A program made the translations under genes and the position numbers. A DNA stretch of 64,000 bases from Dokdonella immobilis. Lineage in GTDB: Bacteria; Pseudomonadota; Gammaproteobacteria; Xanthomonadales; Rhodanobacteraceae. Positions 1 through 7,228 of the stretch are shown here, piece by piece (position 1 is the stretch's first letter; the number at the start of each line of letters is the position of its first letter). The stretch spans positions 186,001-250,000 of the forward strand of contig NZ_FOVF01000001.1 of assembly GCF_900115085.1 (NCBI RefSeq), given 5' to 3'. The notes beneath the pieces were generated by a model. The model saw nothing but the letters and a program-made list of their open reading frames with translations. It had not been told where the DNA came from and searched no databases.

Positions 1-756
1 CCTGCTGACACTCCCTGCCGAAACCCGTTCGTGCTTAGTCCAGGCGAGTCCTCGGATCTCAGTCGACTCCTGAGGGAACATCGGCTCCCTTGGAGTCCGC
101 AACAATTGGTGGCTCTCAGCCGAATGGCTGCGCGCGGGCGCGAGTTTGGAAAGTGGGTACTCGCATCGATACTGGGTGACTTGCTGGCCGAGATTCGTGC
201 TCTGGGCGCTGCCCGGCATCTGGATGCCGAACTTCTCTCGTGGCTCCGGTGGCCAGCCGTAGTCGATGGTCTCGAGGGGGACCCCAATCGTCTTCGCGAA
301 GCGAGCGTGCTTGCACGGCAAGAATACCAGCGAGACTCGAAACTCAAGATGCCGTTGCTGTTTGCTCACCCGGCAGAGTTGGAATTCGTGCGCATTCCGT
401 CCACCAACGGCCACTATCTCGGCCGCGGAAAAGCAGCAGGCCCACTGGTCTGTCTAACGGCGGAAAGCCACAAAGGCGCACTGCCATCGAACGCCATTGT
501 TGCCATTCGCAGCGCCGATCCCGGATACGAGTGGATCTTCGAACACCAACCTGCGGCCCTCATCACCGCGTTCGGTGGGCCCCATTCCCATATGGCGCTT
601 CGCTGCGCCGACGCCGGCTGTGGGGCAATTCTTGGCATTGGACCCGAACGGTTCGAGCGCCTCGTCCATGGAATTTGGGTTTCCATTGATTTTGAAGAAG
701 CGCGGCTGGACTCACGATCTGCGGGAGTCAGGCGCGGTGACAGAAGGGTGGCCTGA
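1..756 (+). CDS. PEP-synthase-like kinase, C-terminal part (L-glutamine kinase-like), truncated by window
   Basis: The reading frame is open from base 1, so the gene begins upstream and the GTG at 31 is not taken as the start. The visible 251 residues end in the phosphohistidine 'swivel' domain of PEP synthase and pyruvate phosphate dikinase relatives. It shows ADPGYEWIF, then GGPHSHMALRCADAGC; the His of SHMA is the expected phospho-carrier. The ATP-grasp part would lie upstream, outside the window. From memory, the SHMA(I/L)R form is more like the glutamine kinase Cj1418 of Campylobacter jejuni than like true PEP synthase. The next gene starts directly at the stop codon. The neighbours (methyltransferase, cytidylyltransferase-like, CysC-like kinase) support a phosphoramidate role by inference. 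A plain PEP-utilising enzyme of unknown substrate remains possible. Confidence 0.7.
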   Translation, partial: PADTPCRNPFVLSPGESSDLSRLLREHRLPWSPQQLVALSRMAARGREFGKWVLASILGDLLAEIRALGAARHLDAELLSWLRWPAVVDGLEGDPNRLREASVLARQEYQRDSKLKMPLLFAHPAELEFVRIPSTNGHYLGRGKAAGPLVCLTAESHKGALPSNAIVAIRSADPGYEWIFEHQPAALITAFGGPHSHMALRCADAGCGAILGIGPERFERLVHGIWVSIDFEEARLDSRSAGVRRGDRRVA

Positions 757-1536
757 TTGCAGAACGAATACAGTTCCGGGCCCTTGCCCGAGTGGGATTA
801 TTCAAGGCTCGCCGTTCACTATGAGCGCAGGGCGCCATACCATCCCTCATTCGTGGCATTGGCTGCGGAGGGTCTCGGTTTGCAGCCCGGCCAGCGCGTG
901 GCGGATATCGGATCGGGCACCGGAAGGGTTGCGCTTGCGTTCGCCAGCGCCGGATACGTTGTCGATGCCGTGGAACCCTGCGTTGAGATGGCGAGAATAG
1001 GGTTGCGGGCAACGCAGGGTGCCAACGTGAGCTGGCACGGGGGATGCGCCGAGGAAACGGGCCTATCCGAAAGCGTTTTCGATGTCGTCAGCTTCGGCTC
1101 GAGTCTCAACGTCGTCGATGCGGCGCGCGCAGTTCCAGAAGCGGCGCGCGTGCTCAAGAGCCATGGTGCTCTGGTCATCGTCTACAACTACCGCGACAAG
1201 ACTGAGGCGCTTCAGCGCGAGATCGAGCGGGCAATCCGGACGCTTCTGCCAGACTTCGATCCCGGCGCCCGTAGCCAGGATCCGACGGCCATCATCGAAT
1301 CCGGAAAACTCTTCCGAGTGCGGCAAAAGTTGCAGTTGCCCCTCGTGCATTCGATTTCTCCCGGCGAATTCGTCGATGGATTCCGGGCCCATGCAACGCT
1401 TGTCCGCCAGGCAGGCAACCGGCTGCAAAAGATCCTCGATGAGCTGGGCCGTCTGAGCGATGCCTGGCGCGGGGCCGACGGAAAGATCAGGATTCCATTT
1501 TCCACGCACATGTGGCTCGCCGAGGCCCGGCATTGA
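757..1536 (+). CDS. class I SAM-dependent methyltransferase
   Basis: A 259-residue Rossmann-fold methyltransferase. The SAM-binding motif I is VADIGSGTGRVAL near residue 48, followed by an acidic end of strand 2 (VDAVEP) and a motif IV-like VVSFGSSLN near residue 110. The start is TTG, abutting the stop of the upstream gene, with a good AGAAGGGTGG ribosome site a few bases before it. No other start gives a full N-terminus. In the C. jejuni phosphoramidate locus two methyltransferases (Cj1419, Cj1420) sit beside the glutamine kinase. By analogy this protein may methylate a phosphoramidate or a sugar, but the substrate cannot be read from the sequence. Confidence 0.85.
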   Translation: MQNEYSSGPLPEWDYSRLAVHYERRAPYHPSFVALAAEGLGLQPGQRVADIGSGTGRVALAFASAGYVVDAVEPCVEMARIGLRATQGANVSWHGGCAEETGLSESVFDVVSFGSSLNVVDAARAVPEAARVLKSHGALVIVYNYRDKTEALQREIERAIRTLLPDFDPGARSQDPTAIIESGKLFRVRQKLQLPLVHSISPGEFVDGFRAHATLVRQAGNRLQKILDELGRLSDAWRGADGKIRIPFSTHMWLAEARH

Positions 1537-2273
1537 GCGCTCTTCCCAGAGTTGTCGTGCTCGCGGCGGGCTCGGGATCGAGAATGGGCATGCGTTCAAC
1601 GAGCACGCCGAAGTGCCTGACGCTTCTAGCAGGACACGCGCTGATCACCTGGCAACGGCGAGCGTTCGTGGAATCTGGAATGTCCGACCGGCTGCTCGTC
1701 GTCCTGGAGGACTCGCCCCTGACTGCGGCCGCTGATGAGGAGATCCAGCGAGTTTCCGGGACCCGTGGACCCATGGATTCCCTGTTTTCGATTGATGCCG
1801 AACGAATTTCGCACGGTGCCGTGGTTTGCTACGCGGATATCGTGTTTCACGCCTCTGTTCTGCAAACCTTGCTCGCATCCGCTGGAGACATATGCATTGT
1901 TGCTGACCGGGCCTGGCTCAAGCTATGGGAATGCCGGTTCGATTCAATTCTCGACGACGCGGAGACGTTTCGTGCGCGCGGCACTTCGATCCTGGAGATT
2001 GGGGATCGTGCCCAGGAAGTCAACGAAATCGAGGCGCAGTTCATCGGCATGATGAAGCTTTCGCCGCAAGGGTTTGCGACCTTGCGCGCACTGCACGAAC
2101 CCGGTGACGACAGCACTCGCCTGCTTTCCCGCGCCGTCCGGGCCGGTGTTCCGGTGCAGGCCTGTTTCATCGAAGGTCGATGGTGCGAAGTCGATTCGCC
2201 GAGCGATGTCGCCGCCTACGAGCAGGCACTGGGCGGTCCGGAAATATGGTCACATGACTGGCGCACGTGCTGA
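1533..2273 (+). CDS. sugar-phosphate/phosphocholine-type nucleotidyltransferase
   Basis: The TTG start at 1533 overlaps the upstream stop as TTGA and has GAGG eight bases before it; a longer GTG start at 1512 is possible. The 246-residue product has the nucleotidyltransferase signature VVVLAAGSGSRMG followed by STSTPKCL, an acidic metal-site strand VVCYADIVF, and an EIEAQFIGMMKLS stretch. That last stretch resembles the EGQYIGLxK region of CTP:phosphocholine and CTP:phosphoglutamine cytidylyltransferases (LicC, Cj1416). The known reaction of the family transfers NMP from NTP to a phosphorylated small molecule. With its neighbours it most likely activates a phospho-compound with CTP; this is inferred. 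An ordinary sugar-1-phosphate nucleotidyltransferase is the alternative. Confidence 0.8.
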   Translation: MSALPRVVVLAAGSGSRMGMRSTSTPKCLTLLAGHALITWQRRAFVESGMSDRLLVVLEDSPLTAAADEEIQRVSGTRGPMDSLFSIDAERISHGAVVCYADIVFHASVLQTLLASAGDICIVADRAWLKLWECRFDSILDDAETFRARGTSILEIGDRAQEVNEIEAQFIGMMKLSPQGFATLRALHEPGDDSTRLLSRAVRAGVPVQACFIEGRWCEVDSPSDVAAYEQALGGPEIWSHDWRTC

Positions 2274-2274
2274 T

Positions 2275-2787
2275 ATGCGTGTCGGCGGCGTCATCTGGAT
2301 CACTGGCCTCGCCGGCTCAGGAAAGACCCGTCTTGCGACGCGTGTCATTGACCTTCTGAGATCGAGATCCGCGGCGGCCGTCCATCTCGATGGCGATGTC
2401 CTTCGCCGCGCCATGGACGATCATCGCTACGATCGCGACTCCCGCGAACGGCTTGCATTTTGCTATTCACGGCTGGCCTGGTCGTTTGCCAGCCAAGGTC
2501 ATGCGTGCGTCGTATCGACGGTTTCGCTCTTTCATTCCGTCCACGCCTTCAACCGCGAGCAAGGGGGGTGCTATCTGGAGGTCTTGCTTGACATCCAGCA
2601 AGGCATCCGGTCGCCCAAGGAAACGAATCATTTCGATGGGCCGCGCGTGGGCATGGAAATACCGGCTGAATTTCCTTGCGCTCCGCACCTGGTCTTCAAG
2701 AACGACATGCGCCCCGAAACCCTCGGCGAGATCTCTCTTCGCATCGCTGACGCATACGAGGCAGTCCATGCCCCCCTTTATCGCTGA
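2275..2787 (+). CDS. CysC-like kinase (adenylylsulfate kinase fold; possible cytidine diphosphoramidate kinase)
   Basis: A 170-residue P-loop kinase: Walker A GLAGSGKT at about residues 9-16, and HLDGDVLRRAM where APS kinases have LDGDxxR. The mid-region reads TVSLFHSVHAFNREQ where APS kinases normally have an ISP...R segment; a hydrophobic-plus-FNR form is what I recall for the Cj1415 group. The start is ATG 2275, one base after the upstream stop; ATG 2254 is an alternative. The length equals that of C. jejuni Cj1415, a CysC homologue shown to phosphorylate cytidine diphosphoramidate. Because a sulfotransferase-like gene follows, real APS kinase activity (PAPS supply) is a serious competing hypothesis. 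Confidence 0.75.
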   Translation: MRVGGVIWITGLAGSGKTRLATRVIDLLRSRSAAAVHLDGDVLRRAMDDHRYDRDSRERLAFCYSRLAWSFASQGHACVVSTVSLFHSVHAFNREQGGCYLEVLLDIQQGIRSPKETNHFDGPRVGMEIPAEFPCAPHLVFKNDMRPETLGEISLRIADAYEAVHAPLYR

Positions 2788-3718
2788 TCCATGCGCACAG
2801 CATGTTCCCGGCCGTGACGACTATCCGGCCTACGACGCAATGATCGCCTCGCCGGAGCTCCCATGCGGCGCGGCGTGGCTGGGCAGTTGCCTGCTGGAAG
2901 TTGGTATTCCCCTGTGGAAACCATGGGGAATTGACGACTCAACCCACTGGATGCATCTCGGTGGACGCCGATGGCAATATCAATTCCCAGGAAGCGCATG
3001 GTCGCGCCTCGTTCCGGGGCTCGTCCATGGCCGCACGTTCAATCTTCGCGGCAGACCGGTACCACAATTCACGCACGCATGGCCCGGACAACTTCCGATG
3101 CCAGAACGGCTGGTACTGTTCATCCGCGACCCGCGCGACGCACTCCATTCCGATTGGCGCCGAAGACTCCGACTCGGACACAACGAATCTCCTCATCTCC
3201 ACGATTACCTCACCAGGCCCAGCCCAGGCATAGGCCTGCCTCCGCCGGAATGGCTTGCGCGCTTCATGTCAGCCTGGCACGTCGCTTCAAAATCGGTGCC
3301 GACGCTGGTCATCAGGTTCGAGGATGCAAAGGAACGGCCTCGCGAGACGCTGAATGCCACCCTGCACTTTCTGGGACTTCGCGTACCCGCCCGAGCGCTT
3401 GCAAATGCCGTGCGCGCATCGAGTCATTCGCGCATAGTAGAAGCCGAGCGGCAACTGCTGGCCGATGGAATCGTGCCCTTTGCATTGATCGGACCAGGTC
3501 GACCGCATGCCCATCGTTCGCTGCCCGGGGATGAACAGGTGCCGCTGGACCGCCACCTCGCAGAGGCAGCCGCGAACTATGCCTATCCCGCACCGCCAGT
3601 TGAAGCCGAGGCAAGGTGCACCCCGGGAGCTACCAACATCCTGCTTGCCAAACTTCTCCCTGGCAGCGCGCGACCAGACATTCTTGAACATTGTCTGCGG
3701 TCGCAAGAACCGGGATAG
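2768..3718 (+). CDS. sulfotransferase-family protein
   Basis: A 316-residue protein starting at an ATG that lies 20 bases inside the preceding gene, preceded by GAGG at normal spacing. GAAWLGSCLLEVGIP near residue 30 resembles the 5'-phosphosulfate loop region, and LVLFIRDPRDALHSDWRR near residue 120 matches the 3'-phosphate-binding motif (RDPRD...S). VIRFEDAKERPRETL resembles the later RYEDL...P segment of sulfotransferases. The first loop lacks the usual Lys/Ser-Gly-Thr, so PAPS binding is uncertain. It is the last gene of the coupled set and is probably the transferase that attaches the activated group made by the upstream enzymes to a carbohydrate or other acceptor. The acceptor is unknown. 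Confidence 0.7.
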   Translation: MPPFIADPCAQHVPGRDDYPAYDAMIASPELPCGAAWLGSCLLEVGIPLWKPWGIDDSTHWMHLGGRRWQYQFPGSAWSRLVPGLVHGRTFNLRGRPVPQFTHAWPGQLPMPERLVLFIRDPRDALHSDWRRRLRLGHNESPHLHDYLTRPSPGIGLPPPEWLARFMSAWHVASKSVPTLVIRFEDAKERPRETLNATLHFLGLRVPARALANAVRASSHSRIVEAERQLLADGIVPFALIGPGRPHAHRSLPGDEQVPLDRHLAEAAANYAYPAPPVEAEARCTPGATNILLAKLLPGSARPDILEHCLRSQEPG

Positions 3719-3850
3719 CCAGTCCGTCCGATGCCATGAGGTGACGCTGGACTGCGCCAAAGCACACTCCGCAATTTCATCAGGCGATGGCCGATCAGGC
3801 GCTCGATCCCGCTGCCGGCGTCACCCAGCACCGTCGCGTCCCTGCAGGAA

Positions 3851-4342
3851 TCAGAACGGGATGTCGTCGTCCTCGAAACTGTCGTTGCGTGCCGGCGCCG
3901 CGGCCTGGCGCTGCGGTCCCGGCTGCGGGCCGCGCGGCGCACTGCGCTCGCTGCCGCGATCGCGGCTGTAATTGCCGCCACCTCCGCCGCCACCGGCTCC
4001 CTCGGCGCCGCCGCCGAGCATCTGCATTTCGTTGCCGATGATGTCGGTGCTGTATCGCTGCACACCTTCCTTGTCGGTGTACTTGTCGGTGCGGATCGAG
4101 CCCTCGATGTAGACCTGGCGGCCCTTCTTGAGGTATTCGCCGGCAATTTCGGCAAGGCGTCCGAACAACTTGACGCGGTGCCATTCCGTGCGCTCCTGCT
4201 GCTCGCCGGACTGCTTGTCCTTCCAGGATTCGGACGTCGCCACGCTGAGCGTGCATATCGCCGTGCCACCCGCGGTGTACTTGACCTCCGGGTCCGCACC
4301 GAGATTGCCCACCAGGATCACCTTGTTGACGCCCCTTGCCAT
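3851..4342 (-). CDS. ssb: single-stranded DNA-binding protein
   Basis: A 163-residue SSB. The N-terminal OB fold opens [19 protein letters not shown] and contains the [18 protein letters not shown] and [14 protein letters not shown] segments typical of bacterial SSB. A Gly-rich, then Pro/Gln-rich linker follows, ending in the acidic tail FEDDDIPF that recruits replication and repair partners. The ATG at 4342 has an AGAGGAG ribosome site; a longer frame to 4507 lacks this support. It acts as a tetramer on single-stranded DNA in replication, recombination and repair. It converges with the sulfotransferase gene (132 bases apart) and is transcribed away from the arsenic cluster. The usual uvrA neighbour is absent here. 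Confidence 0.97.
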   Translation of the reverse strand: MARGVNKVILVGNLGADPEVKYTAGGTAICTLSVATSESWKDKQSGEQQERTEWHRVKLFGRLAEIAGEYLKKGRQVYIEGSIRTDKYTDKEGVQRYSTDIIGNEMQMLGGGAEGAGGGGGGGNYSRDRGSERSAPRGPQPGPQRQAAAPARNDSFEDDDIPF

Positions 4343-4770
4343 TAGTCTTGCTCCTCTAGATCGATTTCTGCGGCCGAACCCCGCCAGCGTCCGTCGAACC
4401 AGTCTCAACGACCGCGACGGCGCCAGGCGCGCTGGTCGCCGCATGATACATGTCGAAGCGGGCGGAATCCCTTGGCGAAGGGTCGTAGCAGTGGCCGCTG
4501 CGGACATGGCCGGGTTACCGTGGCCATTGGTGGCTTTGCCGCCAGCGGCATCAAGCGGGTCGCCCCGACCGACGGATCAGGGCACGATCGGCGCCTGCAT
4601 GGACCGGAGCATGGTGCACCGCGGCTGGCGTAACCGAGGCCACTTGCGGGCGCCAGGCGCGTTATTGTGGGCAAGGACAAGCTGGCGTCTGAATGGAAAT
4701 CCGCGATAACCCGTTCTAATGCGCCAAACCCGCGACGTCCGCGAAGGCGTCGACCACCCGAGGAAAAGCC
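4343..4770 (+). other. intergenic region without a recognisable gene
   Basis: These 428 bases separate ssb from the divergently transcribed TVP38-oxidoreductase gene, so both promoters should lie here. Open frames in the stretch show no family resemblance and no good ribosome site. I see no convincing -35/-10 pair, repeat or RNA gene. Confidence 0.5.
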
Positions 4771-6912
4771 GTGTCGCGAACCTGGATTCGCTGGATCATC
4801 GTCGCTGTGCTCGTAGTGGCGGCTTTTGCCGTGTGGCGCAGCGGGCTCCTGGCCGAACTGAACCTGCAAGGCCTCAAGGCTCGCCAGGAATCACTGGCGA
4901 CATGGGTTTCCGCAAACCACTGGATCGCGCTCGGCAGCTTCTTCGCGGTCTATGTGGCCGTGACCGGCCTGTCCCTGCCGGGCGCAGCGATCCTGACCCT
5001 CGCCGGCGGCGCCCTCTTCGGCCTCGTCGAGGGCACCGTGCTGATCTCCTTCGCCAGTTCGATCGGCGCGACCCTGGCCTTCCTGGTCTCGCGATTCGTC
5101 CTGCGCGACAGCCTGCGCAGCAAGTATGGCCAGCGCCTGAAATCCTTCGACGCGGGCATCGAACGTGATGGCGCCTACTACCTGTTTACCCTGCGCCTGG
5201 TGCCTGCGGTGCCATTCTTCCTGGTCAATCTGCTGGCCGGGCTGACGGCGCTGAAGACGCGGGTGTTCTATCTGGTCAGCCAGGCCGGCATGCTGCCCGG
5301 CACGATCGCCTACGTGTACGCCGGCACCCAACTGGCCCGGATCGACAGCCTCTCCGACATCCTCTCGCCCGGCCTGATCGGCGCCTTCGTGCTGCTCGGC
5401 ATCCTGCCGCTGTTGATGCGCTGGCTGACGCGCTGGCTTGGTGCGCGCCGGGTCTATGCCGGTTTCCAGCGACCCAGGCGCTTCGATTTCAACCTGATCG
5501 TGATCGGCGCCGGCTCGGCCGGCCTGGTCTCCGCCTACATCGCCGCCGCGGTCAAGGCCAAGGTCGCCCTGATCGAGCGCCATCGCATGGGCGGTGACTG
5601 CCTGAATACCGGCTGCGTGCCGTCCAAGGCCCTGCTGCGCAGTGCCCGCCTGCTCGCCGATGCGCGCAACTCGGAGCGCTACGGCATCGCGAAAATGAGT
5701 GCCGAGGTCGATTTCGCCGAGGTCATGCAGCGCGTGCACGAAGTCATCGCCAAGGTCGCCCCGCACGACTCCGTGGAGCGCTATACCGGACTCGGCGTCG
5801 AGGTGATCCGCGGCAATGCACGCATCGTGTCGCCGTGGGAAGTCGAAGTCGACGGCCAGCGCCTGAGCGCGCGCAGCCTGATCATCGCGACCGGTGCGCA
5901 GGCCCGCGTGCCGGAGATCGAAGGACTCGACAGCGTGGACTACCGGACCTCCGACACGCTGTGGGAAATCCGCGAGTTGCCGAAGCGGCTGGTCGTGGTT
6001 GGTGGCGGTCCGATCGGCTGCGAACTGTCGCAGGCCTTCGCGCGCCTCGGCAGCCAGGTGATCCAGGTGCAGCGCGGGCCGCGCCTGCTGCCGCGCGAGG
6101 ATGCCGATGCGGCCACGCTGGTCGAGGAACGCTTTGCCGAGGAAGGCATCCGCGTCGAAACCGACTGCGAGGCGGTGCGCGTCGAGCGCACCGCGGAGGG
6201 CGGACGCCTGCTGTGCCGCCAGCACGGCGAGGACGTCACCTTCGAATTCGATCGCCTGCTGCTCGCGCTCGGGCGCAAGCCCAATGTCGCCGGCTTCGGC
6301 CTCGAGGAGCTCGGCGTCGTCATCGAGAAACAGGGCACCGTGCAGGCCGATGCCCTGATGCGGACCAACTACCCGAACATCCTGGTCGCCGGTGACGTCG
6401 CCGGCCCTTACCAGTTCACCCACGTCGCCGCGCACCAGGCCTGGTATGCCTCGGTGAATGCCCTGCTCGCCCCGTTCTGGAGCTTCAAGGCCAATTACCG
6501 CGTGATCCCGTGGTCGACCTTCACCGACCCCGAAGTGGCGCGGGTCGGCCTCTCCGAAGACGAGGCGAAGGAAAAGGGCATCGAAGTCGAGGTGACGAAG
6601 TACGGCCTCGACGACCTCGATCGCGCAATCGCCGATTCCGCCGACCACGGCTTCGTCAAGGTGCTCACCGCTCCCGGCAAGGACGCCATCCTCGGCGCGA
6701 CGATCGTCGGCGAGCACGCCGGCGATCTGCTCGCCGAGTTCGTGCTGGCGATGAAGCACGGTATCGGCCTGAACAAGCTGCTCGGCACGATCCACATCTA
6801 CCCGACCATGAGCGAGGCGAACAAGTACGCGGCCGGGGCATGGAAGCGGGCCCATGCGCCAGAGGCAGCACTGCGCCTGGCCCGCCGCTTCTTCGCCTGG
6901 CGGCGGGGCTGA
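4771..6912 (+). CDS. TVP38/TMEM64 membrane domain fused to mercuric-reductase-like flavoprotein
   Basis: A 713-residue fusion. Residues about 1-230 are hydrophobic, with several membrane helices and a VTT/TVP38 (DedA-like) pattern including FTLRLVPAVPFFLVNLLAG. From about residue 240 a pyridine-nucleotide disulfide oxidoreductase begins: the FAD motif VIGAGSAG, then the redox pair in GGDCLNTGCVPSK (Cys near 276 and 281), the NAD(P) motif VVVGGGPIGCE, and a C-terminal HIYPTMSE with the catalytic His. GTG 4771 is preceded by GAGGAAAA. Such fusions are known from gammaproteobacteria and often stand next to arsenosugar/rSAM-associated genes, as here. It probably passes electrons to or from a membrane-bound substrate. 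Mercury reduction is unproven: the C-terminal vicinal cysteines of MerA are not present. Confidence 0.9.
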   Translation: MSRTWIRWIIVAVLVVAAFAVWRSGLLAELNLQGLKARQESLATWVSANHWIALGSFFAVYVAVTGLSLPGAAILTLAGGALFGLVEGTVLISFASSIGATLAFLVSRFVLRDSLRSKYGQRLKSFDAGIERDGAYYLFTLRLVPAVPFFLVNLLAGLTALKTRVFYLVSQAGMLPGTIAYVYAGTQLARIDSLSDILSPGLIGAFVLLGILPLLMRWLTRWLGARRVYAGFQRPRRFDFNLIVIGAGSAGLVSAYIAAAVKAKVALIERHRMGGDCLNTGCVPSKALLRSARLLADARNSERYGIAKMSAEVDFAEVMQRVHEVIAKVAPHDSVERYTGLGVEVIRGNARIVSPWEVEVDGQRLSARSLIIATGAQARVPEIEGLDSVDYRTSDTLWEIRELPKRLVVVGGGPIGCELSQAFARLGSQVIQVQRGPRLLPREDADAATLVEERFAEEGIRVETDCEAVRVERTAEGGRLLCRQHGEDVTFEFDRLLLALGRKPNVAGFGLEELGVVIEKQGTVQADALMRTNYPNILVAGDVAGPYQFTHVAAHQAWYASVNALLAPFWSFKANYRVIPWSTFTDPEVARVGLSEDEAKEKGIEVEVTKYGLDDLDRAIADSADHGFVKVLTAPGKDAILGATIVGEHAGDLLAEFVLAMKHGIGLNKLLGTIHIYPTMSEANKYAAGAWKRAHAPEAALRLARRFFAWRRG

Positions 6913-6916
6913 GCCA

Positions 6917-7153
6917 GTGCTGCGCATGTTCGTCCCCGCGTTGCCGTTGCATGGCCTGGCAACGGCGCCGGCCAGTGCGGCAACATTCGAACCATCGCAT
7001 GCGGCCGGGATGGGCGACTTCCTTGTCGTGCGCGCCGCTGCACTGGGGTTGGATGCCACGCAGGTCCGCCGACTGCGCGATGGCGAGATGCCGATCGTGT
7101 TTGGCGAGTACGATTGGAGACTGAATCGGACCTCTTCGCTACGCCGACCCTGA
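6917..7153 (+). CDS. small open frame, unrecognised
   Basis: A possible 78-residue product between the oxidoreductase fusion and arsM. The GTG start lies four bases after the preceding stop; ATG 6926 is an alternative. The N-terminus is hydrophobic and alanine-rich, like a weak signal peptide. The second half reads DFLVVRAAALGLDATQVRR and then DGEMPIVFGEYDWR, which looks protein-like, and the third codon positions are mostly G or C. I do not recognise a family. It may be a genuine small cluster member, a decayed gene, or chance. Confidence 0.35.
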   Translation: MLRMFVPALPLHGLATAPASAATFEPSHAAGMGDFLVVRAAALGLDATQVRRLRDGEMPIVFGEYDWRLNRTSSLRRP

Positions 7154-7228
7154 AACCCCGTCACGGTGCACCACGCGGCATTCCGCAGTCCTCCCCGGCG
7201 CACACGAACCCTGCTGATCGGAACAACC

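Noticed and set aside
4771-6912. Annotation of the fusion protein as mercuric reductase (merA)
   Set aside because: The N-terminal HMA domain and the C-terminal vicinal cysteine pair of MerA are absent, and there are no other mer genes nearby.
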